NCBI GenBank assembly: GCA_964412455.1
Contig: CAYPOT010000004.1
Location: 40,980 to 104,979 of the forward strand
Direction of reading: 5' to 3'
Length of the DNA: 64,000 nt
Origin: JAAXXJ01 sp964412455
GTDB taxonomy: Bacteria; Nitrospirota; UBA9217
Shown here: positions 52,541-61,437 of the stretch, in pieces
Layout of the letters: every line of letters starts with the position of its first letter
Position numbering within the stretch: position 1 is the first letter of the stretch
Made by a program: the position numbers and the translations under genes
The notes under the pieces: generated by a model
Told to the model about the DNA's origin: nothing
Database searches by the model: none
What the model saw: only the letters and a program-made list of their open reading frames with translations

Positions 52541-53167
52541 ATGTATATTGACCAGTCAATGCGCCATTTTCTCGACAAGCTTGCCAGCAAATCTCCCGAG
52601 CCGGGAGGCGGAAGCGTAGCCGCTTTGACCGGATCGCTCGGCGCCGGACTGGTAAGCATGGTATGCAGCCTGACCTTGGGCAAGGAGAAGTACAAGGATG
52701 TCCAACCCCAGGTCGAAGCATTGATCAAGGAGTCTGAAAAGCTCCGCGTCGAAATGCAGGACTTGATCCAGAAGGACACCGAGGTCTACGGAGGGCTCTC
52801 CGAGGTCTACAAGATGCCGAAGAACACCGACGCGGAAAAGGCCGCCCGCACGGCTGCGATGCAGGTGGCTCTCAAGAAGGCCTGCCAGGTCCCCTTCGAG
52901 ATCGGGCTCAAGTCGCTTGAGGTCGCGCAGCTCGCCCAGCGCGCCGCTGAGATCGGGAACGTGGCGGCCGTAAGCGATGCCGGCGTCGCCGTACTGCTTG
53001 CGCAGGCCTGCGCGCAGAGCGCCGCGCTTAATGTCAAGATCAACGTCAACAGCATCAAGGATGACGCGTACAACAAAGAGACCTGGTCGAAGATGGAGGC
53101 TGTGCTGAAGCAGGTCGCGGCGCTGGAAAAGACCGTGATGGAAATGACTTATAAGAAGATGGGATAG
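52541..53167 (+). CDS. fchA: Formiminotransferase-cyclodeaminase family protein (methenyl-THF cyclohydrolase FchA-like)
   Basis: This 208-residue helical protein has the family motif PEPGGGSVAALTGSLGAGL. Members are formimino-THF cyclodeaminases or methenyl-THF cyclohydrolases. With folD immediately downstream, a role in one-carbon (C1) folate metabolism is supported. Which reaction it performs cannot be told by sequence alone. Confidence 0.88.
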   Translation: MYIDQSMRHFLDKLASKSPEPGGGSVAALTGSLGAGLVSMVCSLTLGKEKYKDVQPQVEALIKESEKLRVEMQDLIQKDTEVYGGLSEVYKMPKNTDAEKAARTAAMQVALKKACQVPFEIGLKSLEVAQLAQRAAEIGNVAAVSDAGVAVLLAQACAQSAALNVKINVNSIKDDAYNKETWSKMEAVLKQVAALEKTVMEMTYKKMG

Positions 53168-53171
53168 GTTA

Positions 53172-53310
53172 TTATAAGCACCAATCAACAAGCACCAAAT
53201 AGCAAATAAATCCCAAACAGCAATATTCAATATCCAAACGTTTGGATATTGTTTTTTCGACATTGATCATTATTTGAGATTTGATACTTGCTATTTGGAA
53301 TTTACTCTCC
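53172..53310. repeat. AT-rich imperfect inverted repeat between fchA and folD
   Basis: The left part has CACCAAATAGCAAATAAAT and ATATCCAAACG; the right part has CGTTTGGATAT and TTGCTATTTGGAATTTA. The inner CAATATCCAAACGTTTGGATATTG stretch is close to a perfect palindrome. Confidence 0.75.
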
Positions 53311-53323
53311 GAAGGAGATGCGC

Positions 53324-54175
53324 ATGTCTGCAAAACTATTGACGGGAAAAGAAGTAGCGCAGAAGATGGACCAGGACATCCAGGCCGAGGTCCAGGGGCT
53401 GAAAGGAAAAGGCATCAACCCCGCGCTCAGGATCATCATCGTGGGTGAAGCTGAGGATTCGGTCTATTACGCCAACAGCGCAAAAAAAATGGCGGAGAAG
53501 AACGGCATTATCTGCGAGATCGAGCAGCTCCCGGAGAACACAAGCCAGGATGGTTTCGTGAGCACCCTCAAGCAGCGGAACGCGGACAAGACCATCCATG
53601 GCATCATTGTCATGCGGCCGTTCCCGAAGCAGATCAGCGAAGAGGTGGTAAAGCACATCCTGGCGCCTGAGAAGGACATTGACTGCTTCAACCCGGTGAA
53701 TGCCGGGAAGATCATGGCTGGCGACATGACCGGCTTCCCCCCGGCAACCCCCCAGGCCGTCATGGAAATGCTCCGGTTCTACTCGATCCCCATGAGCGGA
53801 AAAGAGGCCGTCGTCATCGGCCGCTCCATGGTGGTGGGCAAGCCCCAGGCCATGCTGCTTCTGGGCGAGAACGCCACGGTCACGGTCTGCCACTCCAAAA
53901 CCAAGGACCTTCCAGGAGTGTGCAGGCGCGCGGACATCGTGGTCGCCGCCATCGGCAAGGCAAAAATGATCACCGCGGACTATATTAAGGCGGGCGCCAC
54001 GGTCATGGATGTGGGCATCAATCCGGAGGGTGACAAATTCGTCGGCGATGTGGACACCGAGGGGGTGAAGGAAACAGCCGGAGCGATCACCCCCGTGCCA
54101 GGTGGCGTGGGAACCGTCACGACACGGGTTCTGTTGAAGCACGTCGTGAAGGCGGCTATACTGCAGAATTCCTGA
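53324..54175 (+). CDS. folD: Bifunctional methylene-THF dehydrogenase/cyclohydrolase
   Basis: This 283-residue enzyme has the FolD marks VYYANSAKKMAE (with the catalytic Lys), VMRPFPKQI and VVIGRSMVVGKPQA plus the C-terminal PVPGGVGTVTT. It interconverts methylene-, methenyl- and formyl-THF. The ATG at 53324 is preceded by GAAGGAG; an ATG at 53318 is closer to it. Confidence 0.95.
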   Translation: MSAKLLTGKEVAQKMDQDIQAEVQGLKGKGINPALRIIIVGEAEDSVYYANSAKKMAEKNGIICEIEQLPENTSQDGFVSTLKQRNADKTIHGIIVMRPFPKQISEEVVKHILAPEKDIDCFNPVNAGKIMAGDMTGFPPATPQAVMEMLRFYSIPMSGKEAVVIGRSMVVGKPQAMLLLGENATVTVCHSKTKDLPGVCRRADIVVAAIGKAKMITADYIKAGATVMDVGINPEGDKFVGDVDTEGVKETAGAITPVPGGVGTVTTRVLLKHVVKAAILQNS

Positions 54176-54179
54176 CGCA

Positions 54180-54300
54180 AGGACGAAGGGAAGAAGGTAA
54201 GAATAAGAACGTAGGAAGGTAAGCAAAGACTTTAATCTTACCCTCTTTCCTTCTTACTTTCTTACCCTCTTCTTCCGTTACCTTCTTCCCTTCCTATCTA
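54180..54300. repeat. Purine/pyrimidine inverted repeat of AAGAAGGTAAG words
   Basis: The left arm is GAAGGGAAGAAGGTAAGAAT and the right arm includes CTTACCCTCTTCTTCCGTTA, so the strands fold back. It separates folD from the convergent receiver gene. Confidence 0.75.
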
Positions 54301-54301
54301 T

Positions 54302-54709
54302 TTACCTTCCCAACTTCTCACGTTCCCTCTTCTCAAGAACTTCCCCTACCGCCCCGACCAGCGAGGCGATCCGGTACGGTTTCTGCACGAATTTTACGGC
54401 GCCTTCCTTCAGGAGATCGGTTGCATCCCGCTCCTCATTATAGCCGCTTGATATGATCACCTGGGCCGCGGGATCGATCTCGCGGACCCGATGGAAGACC
54501 TCCCGCCCGTCCACATCGGGCATCACGATATCCAGGACCACCACGGCGATCTCTTTTGTATGCCGCCGGTAAACCTCCACGGCCTCCTCGCCGCCTCCGG
54601 CGGTAAGGACCGTGTATCCGTATCGCGCGAGGATGTCCCGGGCAAGGTCCTTGATCATTTCCTCGTCATCCACAACAAGGATCGTTTCCGTTCCTCTCCG
54701 CAGTTCCAT
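54302..54709 (-). CDS. Single-domain response regulator (receiver domain)
   Basis: This 135-residue CheY-like receiver has acidic DDEE near the start, the phospho-acceptor Asp in VVVLDIVMPDVDG and the switch Lys in KFVQKPYR. No output domain follows. The opening RGTETILVVDDEE resembles the linker of hybrid kinases, so it could be a detached kinase receiver. The ATG at 54709 follows AGGAGCGG. Confidence 0.85.
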   Translation of the reverse strand: MELRRGTETILVVDDEEMIKDLARDILARYGYTVLTAGGGEEAVEVYRRHTKEIAVVVLDIVMPDVDGREVFHRVREIDPAAQVIISSGYNEERDATDLLKEGAVKFVQKPYRIASLVGAVGEVLEKREREKLGR

Positions 54710-54777
54710 CCGCCGCTCCTCGCCGCAGTTTTCTCGTACAAACAACCTTGATGTACTTATAATAAGTCCGGAAACGT

Positions 54778-54864
54778 GTCTTTGCGAGCGTAGCGAAGCA
54801 ATCTCGTTGTTTATAACCGGTTGAAAATTCGAGATTGCCGCGTCGCTTCGCTTCTCGCAATGAT
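54778..54864. repeat. Imperfect palindrome of the 'GCAATCTCG' family, copy 2
   Basis: The arms GCGAGCGTAGCGAAGCAATC (54784-54803) and GATTGCCGCGTCGCTTCGCT (54833-54852) are near-complementary. It matches the core of the palindrome at 22155-22247. Confidence 0.85.
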
Positions 54865-54988
54865 GGATCTGGGGACTTCTTGCGAACACATCAACCTTAG
54901 CATAGAGCCTATTGCGATTCAAGCGCTTTCATCGGGGAATTCCCATACATGCCTTGCGGCAGCCGGCCGTCGTTCCCGAAATAAAAAA

Positions 54989-55012
54989 CCCCGGAGGCGC
55001 GTTCCTCCGGGG
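54989..55012 (-). terminator. Intrinsic terminator of the outer-membrane protein gene
   Basis: CCCCGGAGG pairs with CCTCCGGGG, followed on the minus strand by a T run (54988-54983). Confidence 0.85.
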
Positions 55013-55070
55013 ATATATCTCTGCAATTCTGCGGACGGCTCACGCCCGCAGTTCGATCTCTGGGACGCGT

Positions 55071-55643
55071 TTAGAAGTAGAAGTTCGCGTGAACGCCAAC
55101 GGTGCGCGTTCCGAGATAGGTGCCGTCTTGATTGCCAAGGTCATCACTCCACTGGCCCAGACCCACGCCGATGGCTCCCTCAACGCTGAAGTTCTTGTTG
55201 AAAAAATACTCGGCGCCGAACAGCGCTGCAATGTCAAAGATCGATACGTCAACGACAGTCACGCCTGCGGCATTGTCCGCGTCAACCGTGGCATAGGTAA
55301 GCTGGCCGCCGACAAAGGGGGCGAAATCGTTCGTGCTCAGGTACTTCCGGGCCCCGACAGTGACGCTGAGATAGGTGCCTTCTTCGTCGCCGCTGTTGAG
55401 CTGCAGGCCGAACCCTCCGTAGAGCGCCATGTCCTTACTGACGAACATGCGTCCGCTGATGTCGACCACGTCTTGCACCCCGGTAAAACCGTCCAGGGGC
55501 ATAAGCTTGTGCGATACGATGCTGTCTCCCATCCCGACGCTGATGCCCTTGGAACCCTGTGCGAGGCTGTTGGCGGCGAAAGCGCTCCCCGCCAGGCCCA
55601 TTATCATAACCACTGCCACTGCAACAACGATAAGCTTCTTCAT
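55071..55643 (-). CDS. Outer-membrane beta-barrel protein
   Basis: This 190-residue protein has a signal peptide ending near AFA and alternating beta strands that end in GVHANFYF with a terminal Phe. It resembles small OmpA/OmpW-like barrels. Function is unknown. The ATG at 55643 follows AAGGAGGA. Confidence 0.8.
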   Translation of the reverse strand: MKKLIVVAVAVVMIMGLAGSAFAANSLAQGSKGISVGMGDSIVSHKLMPLDGFTGVQDVVDISGRMFVSKDMALYGGFGLQLNSGDEEGTYLSVTVGARKYLSTNDFAPFVGGQLTYATVDADNAAGVTVVDVSIFDIAALFGAEYFFNKNFSVEGAIGVGLGQWSDDLGNQDGTYLGTRTVGVHANFYF

Positions 55644-55720
55644 GTGCATCCTCCTTGTGATTTGAACTGCGAACAACAACTATTCTCAATCTGCAATTTT
55701 ACGGTCCTTCTTAAAAAAAA

Positions 55721-55744
55721 CCCCCGGGCCCTTATGCCCGGGGG
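55721..55744 (-). terminator. Intrinsic terminator of the porin gene
   Basis: CCCCCGGGC pairs with GCCCGGGGG around CCTTAT, followed on the minus strand by a run of T (55720-55713). Confidence 0.85.
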
Positions 55745-55800
55745 AACGTCTTATGCTTGACAGCCCTGCCGGGGTTAGCCGGCATGGCATCGTACAGCGC

Positions 55801-57165
55801 TTAGAACTTGTAGCTCAGCGAGCTCTGGATCGCCGTGACATCGTCAGCCTTGCCGGCCGCGCTCTTGTAGGCGTCGCCGGTCTTGAACATGCCGATCGTG
55901 GTGTTCCAGGTCAGATTGTCAGCGATCGTCGCGTTCACCTTCACGTCGATCTCGGTGCCGAGATCATCCGAGGCAGCGCCGCCGTTCCTATTGACCTTCT
56001 CGTTGGCCGAGAGCATCCAGACGTCAGCGCCCACCGTGAACATCTTGCTGATCTTGTACATAGCGCCAAGGCTGATCGCCTGGGTGTTGGCGAATCCGGA
56101 GTTCTTATTATTCGTGGCGATACCAGCAGCGGTCGCCATCTGGTACTCATACACGAGCGTATAGTGAGGGTCCTTGTCGAGGAAGGGGAGGAACCCTTCA
56201 TACTTGCTGCCCGTGGTACCATCGTCACCGGAGCCCGAGGCAAGGGTCGCGTTGATGGTCAGAGCGGCCATCGGCACACTCGCCTGGAGCACAAACTGGT
56301 TGCCCTCGAGGTCCACCTTGCTGCCCGCAAACTCGATCTCACCCATCTGAACATCGACCTCGGCCGCGAGCTTCACCGGGCCGACCTGTCCGCTGTAATG
56401 CAGGCCGATGTTGTCGAGGGTCGTCTTGATCGCACCCCCGCCCGTTAGAGCGTTGTTCGTCCACGTGCCCCTGCGGTCATACGCGCGTGCGATGTAGGCG
56501 CCCACGGTGTTCTTGTCGTCGATCTGGAAGACGTCGAGAAGCGCATAGGCATCGGTGTCATCGGCCAGGGTCGAATTGCCCTCCGAGGCCTTGATGTTCA
56601 CGAAGGCCACGGTGTTCTTGCCCGGGAGGCCGACGAGCCAGGCGTCGGAGCCGTACTTGTTCGAGCGCAGGAACCAGCCGTTGCCGAGCTGCAGGAACTG
56701 GCGGCCGACCTTCACATGGGCCGTGCCGAGGCCGAGGTTAAAGTCGAGCCATCCCTCGCGGACATAGAAATTATTGGTCGGCCTGGTCTCGAATCCGGGG
56801 TTCGGGGTAGCGGTCGTAGTGATGCCGGTGGTGAGACCGGTCGCGCCGTTGCCCCACTCATCCCAGTCCGTCTCCATCTGAATGCGGCCCTTCACACCTT
56901 CGTTCTTCGCGTTCACGCCGATGCGGATGCGCTCGTAGGTGTTCTGGTAGTCGCCAGAACTCGTCTTCGCGTCATTCCAGTCGTTCGTGTTCTTGAACGA
57001 CCGCATCAGGATCTCGATGCTGCCGTCCATGGTCACTTCGGCCCTTCCCCCGGCGCTGACCGGGGGAAACAGCTTCTCGCTCGCCTCCGCAGGTTGTGGC
57101 TTACTGAACAAGAAGCCTTGCATGGTCAATGCCAGTACTGCGATTATTACCAAAAACTTCTTCAT
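55801..57165 (-). CDS. Porin-like outer-membrane protein
   Basis: This 454-residue protein has a signal peptide and a beta-rich body ending in SSLSYKF, the outer-membrane C-terminal signature. Segments such as REGWLDFNLGLGTAHVKVGRQ resemble alginate/OprP-like or general anion porins. The substrate is not predictable. The ATG at 57165 follows GGGAGG. It has its own terminator. Confidence 0.8.
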   Translation of the reverse strand: MKKFLVIIAVLALTMQGFLFSKPQPAEASEKLFPPVSAGGRAEVTMDGSIEILMRSFKNTNDWNDAKTSSGDYQNTYERIRIGVNAKNEGVKGRIQMETDWDEWGNGATGLTTGITTTATPNPGFETRPTNNFYVREGWLDFNLGLGTAHVKVGRQFLQLGNGWFLRSNKYGSDAWLVGLPGKNTVAFVNIKASEGNSTLADDTDAYALLDVFQIDDKNTVGAYIARAYDRRGTWTNNALTGGGAIKTTLDNIGLHYSGQVGPVKLAAEVDVQMGEIEFAGSKVDLEGNQFVLQASVPMAALTINATLASGSGDDGTTGSKYEGFLPFLDKDPHYTLVYEYQMATAAGIATNNKNSGFANTQAISLGAMYKISKMFTVGADVWMLSANEKVNRNGGAASDDLGTEIDVKVNATIADNLTWNTTIGMFKTGDAYKSAAGKADDVTAIQSSLSYKF

Positions 57166-57792
57166 CGTTTGACCTCCCTATGTAGTTTTGCCCATTTCTG
57201 GGCAGATTTAAGAAACCTTACGCATGAAGCGATAATGCTTGCTGCTGAAAGTTAGAAAGCCGAGATCATCCCCCCTTTCGTATAAAGGCTGGAGACAGAA
57301 AAACCATGAACTGTTCGCAGGACAAGAGGCTGGCACGCTGCTACGACCGCTCGAGAGCAGGCGGAAGCCGCGTTGAATTTGAGGAGCAGTGCTATGTGGT
57401 TCCCGATAGTGGAGGTCATAGAAGAACAATGTTCAAGAAGCCACTATTGCTTTGCTTACTTCACAAAAATTCCACACGAAAGAGGTGAATATAAAAAACG
57501 CTGGAAAAATATAGCAAAACGGTGGGGGCAAGTCAAGAAGTTTCGTACAGCCTTTTCGATGCAAAGTTACAGTTTTAGCTACTGTTTGTTGCTGTTTTAT
57601 GAAACAAGCCGCGGGCCACACAACGTGCCTGTGGGCTTCATCACTGCGATCCAGGTTCTTATTTTGAGTTCCGGCGAAATCCGAACCGGAAGAGGAAACT
57701 AACATCCCGGAACAGATGCGCTTGTTATCCCCCTGGAGCCAGGAACATGATTCCTCTTGCAACGCCCTTTCCTGCGTGCTATAAGGATAGCC
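57166..57792. other. Intergenic stretch upstream of the DUF2301 gene
   Basis: Short open frames exist here (for example 57306-57488 and 57373-57702, plus strand), but neither has a convincing ribosome site or family, and I do not call them. Nothing else is recognised. Confidence 0.5.
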
Positions 57793-58371
57793 ATGGCTAC
57801 CCCCACCCTCGAAGAACAGCTCGCGATGGCCGGCATCACCTACGGGAGACGTCACGATATTTCCTATCGTGCGGGCCTCGTCATGCAGGTGCTGGGCGCC
57901 GCGGTGCTCGCCGTACTCTATCCGCTGGCGAACCCGTTCTACACCATCGGCATCATGCTTTTCAACGCGGGCGCGCTCCTGTCCGGGATCTACCTGCTCG
58001 TCTGGATGTCGTGGGTCAGGAAGATCATCCTGGGCTCCATCCTGATCGGGATCCCCCTTCAGCTCGTCGGCCTCTATGGCCCCCCCCAGTATTCCGGGAC
58101 CATCATTCTTGTGGGGATCGGGCTGGTCTGCGTCGGGGCCGGAGGCATGGTGGGAAAGGAAGCCTACTGCTTTGCCTACCGGGAAGGCTGGATGCTCCTG
58201 TGGCTCTATCCCATCCTCATCCTCGCGAACCTGCTGGGAAAGGAACACCACGTCTTCAATTCACTCGGGCTCTCCGCGGCGTTCCTCCTGCTCCTCTCGC
58301 TCACCGGCAAGAAGCTGAAGCAGCCGCTGCTGTCTAAGTGCTCGACAAATGTGTGCGTTCCGCGAAATTAA
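57793..58371 (+). CDS. DUF2301 integral membrane protein
   Basis: This 192-residue protein has about six membrane helices and the segment GKEAYCFAYREGWMLLWLYP, typical of DUF2301. Function is unknown. A damaged second copy of its 3' half lies 1.1 kb downstream, on the other side of a PIN toxin module. Confidence 0.8.
   Translation: MATPTLEEQLAMAGITYGRRHDISYRAGLVMQVLGAAVLAVLYPLANPFYTIGIMLFNAGALLSGIYLLVWMSWVRKIILGSILIGIPLQLVGLYGPPQYSGTIILVGIGLVCVGAGGMVGKEAYCFAYREGWMLLWLYPILILANLLGKEHHVFNSLGLSAAFLLLLSLTGKKLKQPLLSKCSTNVCVPRN
58130..58355 (+). repeat. Direct repeat, copy 1 (3' half of DUF2301 gene)
   Basis: This part of the DUF2301 gene is repeated at 59296-59521 with high identity by eye over most of its length. 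The two copies flank the PIN/UPF0175 genes. Confidence 0.85.
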
Positions 58372-58395
58372 TGACCATTTACGAAATCAGAACGC

Positions 58396-58695
58396 TCACC
58401 ACATTTTGGCTGTTGTCTTGATGCTTGCAAGGTAATCCTCAAATGCAAGATTCGCTTCAACGCCGTAGTCGGCAAGTAGATCCATCATTTTTGAAAGTGA
58501 GACTCCCGCGAGCCGGGCGGCCTTTTCCAGCGATGCTTCGCCGGCCTTATATTTCTCGACAGCCAGCAAGATACGTCCTCGTTCAACCAGATCGCGCACC
58601 GCGCTGGACATGTCCTCACGCTCGTCTTTAGCAAACATTGAAAGAAACTTATAGTCTTGATCCGGTATGCGGATGCTTAATGTTTTTGTACCCAC
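58396..58695 (-). CDS. UPF0175-family antitoxin
   Basis: This 99-residue protein has an N-terminal ribbon-helix-like part (LSIRIPDQDYKFLS) and a C-terminal UPF0175-type segment (AARLAGVSLSKMMDLLADYG). It likely neutralises the PIN protein encoded 1 bp upstream. The GTG start at 58695 is preceded by AAGGAGG. Confidence 0.75.
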   Translation of the reverse strand: MGTKTLSIRIPDQDYKFLSMFAKDEREDMSSAVRDLVERGRILLAVEKYKAGEASLEKAARLAGVSLSKMMDLLADYGVEANLAFEDYLASIKTTAKMW

Positions 58696-58696
58696 G

Positions 58697-59197
58697 CTAT
58701 TTTCCTCCTTCGATCCTTTTTACCGCATCATCCATAATTTCCCTTCGGTACCTGCCTATTGTTGCAAGTCGGCCTAAGATCACGAGTCCTTCGTTCTTCT
58801 CAACCAGACCTTTTTCCACAGCCCGGATCACTATGGATATTGCCGTGACAAATTCCATCCTGAGGGCCTTGCACGCCCGTATTGCGTTCCTGTCGTCAGT
58901 CGCCACGGCATCGGCTTTTTTCTCAAGCGCCGCGACCAGGGCTTCGGCTTCGCCCGCATCAAGGGAGAAATCCCCGGCAAGTTTTTTTACTAAAGCCGCG
59001 CTCTTCACCTTGATGACTTTAATTTTTTTCTTTTCCAAACGGGCAGCGAGAAACGTCGCTCCCTCCCGGCCCTCCTGGAGGATCTCTGACCGTACCTTCT
59101 CGGGGATGAGAATCTCGCCCTGATAATCATCAAGAAACACATCGAGAACACCGGCCCTTGTCAACAGGATAAGAGTCGACGCATCGAAAATAACCAT
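58697..59197 (-). CDS. PIN-like (DUF3368) toxin
   Basis: This 166-residue protein has the PIN-type acidic residues D5 (VIFDASTLI), E38, D80 with AGEAEAL and the D101-D102 pair, as in DUF3368 toxins. It would act as a ribonuclease. Unlike many toxin-antitoxin pairs, the toxin gene comes first here. Confidence 0.75.
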   Translation of the reverse strand: MVIFDASTLILLTRAGVLDVFLDDYQGEILIPEKVRSEILQEGREGATFLAARLEKKKIKVIKVKSAALVKKLAGDFSLDAGEAEALVAALEKKADAVATDDRNAIRACKALRMEFVTAISIVIRAVEKGLVEKNEGLVILGRLATIGRYRREIMDDAVKRIEGGK

Positions 59198-59295
59198 GGC
59201 TAATTGTATGACATTGTCCTACGATTGTCAATTCAAATCCTCGCGCCTCGACAAGCTTTTGTGGCTTGCGGACACAACAATGAAGCGCACGTATA

Positions 59296-59521
59296 TCGGA
59301 GCCGGTGGTATGGTGGGGAAGGGAAAGAGGTCTACTGTTTTAACTACCGGGAAGGCTGGATGCTCCTGTGGCTCTATCCCATCCTCATCCTCGCAAACCT
59401 GCTCGGAAAGGAACACCACGTCTTCAATGCTCTCGGGTTCTCCGCGGCGTTCCTCCTGCTCCTCCCGCTCACCGGCAAGAAGCTGAGGCAGACTCTGCTG
59501 TCTAAATGCACTACGAACGTC
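59296..59521 (+). pseudogene. Truncated, frameshifted DUF2301 copy
   Basis: The frame reads YREGWMLLWLYPILILANLL and GKEHHVFNALGFSAAFLLLL, almost the same as the intact gene. The N-terminal half is missing, and the first part (GGGGAAGGGAAAGAGG) has an indel that shifts the frame. It is a duplicate remnant, probably from recombination with the toxin module. Confidence 0.8.
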
Positions 59522-59590
59522 TGCAATATGCCTGAACAGCAAATGGATAAATAACAGCCCGCCTGGAGTTTCTCCCTCAACCTGTTGTAG

Positions 59591-60847
59591 TTAAAACGCA
59601 TACCCGATCGTGATCCCGGCGAGATGGGCCTGCGACTTGTAGGTGCCGTTCAACGAGTTGTCGGGCGTGAACGGATTCGGGTCATCGTCAGCAAGGCTGT
59701 TGGAGATAGTCCTTTTATTGAACCGCAGGTACATGTAGGCCAGATCAACGGTCATATTCCCCGTCGCATAGCCTGTCCCGATCGTGATACCCAGCCGGTC
59801 CGCGTCAGGAGTGCGCGTATCGAAGTATGCTTCACCGACAGGGCTCTGGTCATAGACGTAGCCCGCCCGCAGTTTCCACTGGTCCGAGAGCTTGTACTGA
59901 CCGCCGATCCTGAGACACCGGACATCGTGCCATTGCTTCTCCTCGGTCGCGTTGAACAAGGGATTGTTGGACGTTACCACGATCCTGTCGAAGGTCGACC
60001 ACAGCGTGTAGTCAAGATCAGCATTCACGGTGAGTTTGTCGGACGCCTTGTAGGAGACACCAAGCTGGACCAGGTCCGGAAGCGTTATCGACGTTTGTCC
60101 CTTCGCCGACGTCGCCGCTGGACCGCCGGTAAGTCCCGCGTCGCCATCCACGTCGATCTTGATCCGGCTCCGATAGGAGAGGCCGATATTTACGTTCTGA
60201 GCAATTTTATACAGAGCAGCGGCATTCAATCCCCACCCGTCACCCTCTCCGCTCAGCCGAAAATTATGATCACCTAAGAGAACCGGACCGGGCAAAATAA
60301 TATTCACTGTTTTCTCAAGCGTCGCACGCAACTGGACATAGGCAATGCCGAACGCGACCGACAGGTCGTCGTTCAGCTTGTACGCGATGTTCGGGTTGAC
60401 CTCCGTCGAGACGATCTTGCTGAACGTGGCCACATAGCGCGTAGAACTGGTCTGGCTCCAGTCGGTGGAGAGGCCGAAGGGGTTGTTGATGCCGACGCCG
60501 AGCGTTACTCTGCCATCCAGTTTATGCGTTCCGTAGAGATGGACGGGGAGGTGCAACTCGCGCTTGGATACGTCGGTCGTTCCGGGATTGACGGTGTTGT
60601 TTTCGTGAGTGAGCGTCGGATAAATGCCGATGACACCGCCGGACATCCTTGTCCCGTCGAGCTGGGTCATACCGGCTGGGTTGTACCAGACCGCCGAGGG
60701 ATTGTCGGCCTGGCCCGCGAAGGCGCCCGCCATGCCCAAGGCCGCTGAATCCTGGTCCGGCAGCCGGAACCCCGCGGCAAAACTTGCTGAAGAAAATACC
60801 GCCATTCCAAGCATTGCTGTCACGAAGACCGATAGAATCTTATTCAT
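59591..60847 (-). CDS. FadL-family outer-membrane transporter
   Basis: This 418-residue protein has a signal peptide, a start of GFRLPDQDSAALGMAGAFAG and NPSAVWYNPAGMTQL, which is the FadL/TodX family signature, and a terminal Phe after IGYA. It transports hydrophobic compounds such as fatty acids or hydrocarbons. The ATG at 60847 has AAGGAGGT upstream. Confidence 0.9.
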   Translation of the reverse strand: MNKILSVFVTAMLGMAVFSSASFAAGFRLPDQDSAALGMAGAFAGQADNPSAVWYNPAGMTQLDGTRMSGGVIGIYPTLTHENNTVNPGTTDVSKRELHLPVHLYGTHKLDGRVTLGVGINNPFGLSTDWSQTSSTRYVATFSKIVSTEVNPNIAYKLNDDLSVAFGIAYVQLRATLEKTVNIILPGPVLLGDHNFRLSGEGDGWGLNAAALYKIAQNVNIGLSYRSRIKIDVDGDAGLTGGPAATSAKGQTSITLPDLVQLGVSYKASDKLTVNADLDYTLWSTFDRIVVTSNNPLFNATEEKQWHDVRCLRIGGQYKLSDQWKLRAGYVYDQSPVGEAYFDTRTPDADRLGITIGTGYATGNMTVDLAYMYLRFNKRTISNSLADDDPNPFTPDNSLNGTYKSQAHLAGITIGYAF

Positions 60848-60894
60848 GCACATACCTCCTTCGGACAGCTAATTTATATCTTTAACTCACTGTT

Positions 60895-60923
60895 ATAATA
60901 GGCGATAATCTCTCCAAGGTCAA
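60895..60923 (-). promoter_or_regulatory. Promoter of the FadL-type gene
   Basis: On the minus strand TTGACC (60923-60918) and TATTAT (60900-60895) are separated by 17 bp. Confidence 0.6.
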
Positions 60924-61026
60924 GGACGGAACGTTTTATTTAAACTCTTCCCTATGTTATGAGAGGACAGATGAAGCAGGAAGTGTATCGCCGTGATATG
61001 CCGCATCCCAAGCACCTTGCTCGCTT

Positions 61027-61437
61027 TTATTCCCGGCCCGTCGTCAATGGCGAATAGAGTTCGAGTCTCGTATGGTTTGCGATACTGTTGAAATGACCGT
61101 CCATCGTGTAAAGCGGAATATTGTTGAAGATCGCAAGTGCGGCTATCGAGGTATCTGCGGACGGGACGGTTATTCCTTTTGCCCGGAGTGAGCGGTACAG
61201 TGATGTTGCCGCAAGATGAATTTCCTTGCTCATATCGAGATAGGGCAGCTTCGTCAACCGTTCCTTCGTTGCTGTATGGCTTTTGTTCTCTCGTATCCCC
61301 TGGAGGACCTCCTGGAGAATGATGCCGCAGACCACGGCCCGATTATGCTCTCTGATGAGGCTTTCGAGCCTATCGGCTTGCGATGAGACCGGATGGTGGA
61401 AATAATCGACCCAGATGGAAGTGTCAACGAGAACCAC
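61027..61437 (-). CDS. VapC-type PIN toxin
   Basis: This 136-residue protein has the four PIN acidic residues D5 (VLVDTSIWV), E43 (LQEVLQG), D95 (PSADTSIAA) and D113 (TMDGHF). VapC toxins cut tRNA or rRNA. The GTG start at 61437 overlaps the antitoxin stop, as is common in vapBC. Confidence 0.88.
   Translation of the reverse strand: MVLVDTSIWVDYFHHPVSSQADRLESLIREHNRAVVCGIILQEVLQGIRENKSHTATKERLTKLPYLDMSKEIHLAATSLYRSLRAKGITVPSADTSIAALAIFNNIPLYTMDGHFNSIANHTRLELYSPLTTGRE

Noticed and set aside
57306..57702. Two overlapping short frames upstream of the DUF2301 gene
   Set aside because: They overlap in different frames, show no family signature and have weak starts.
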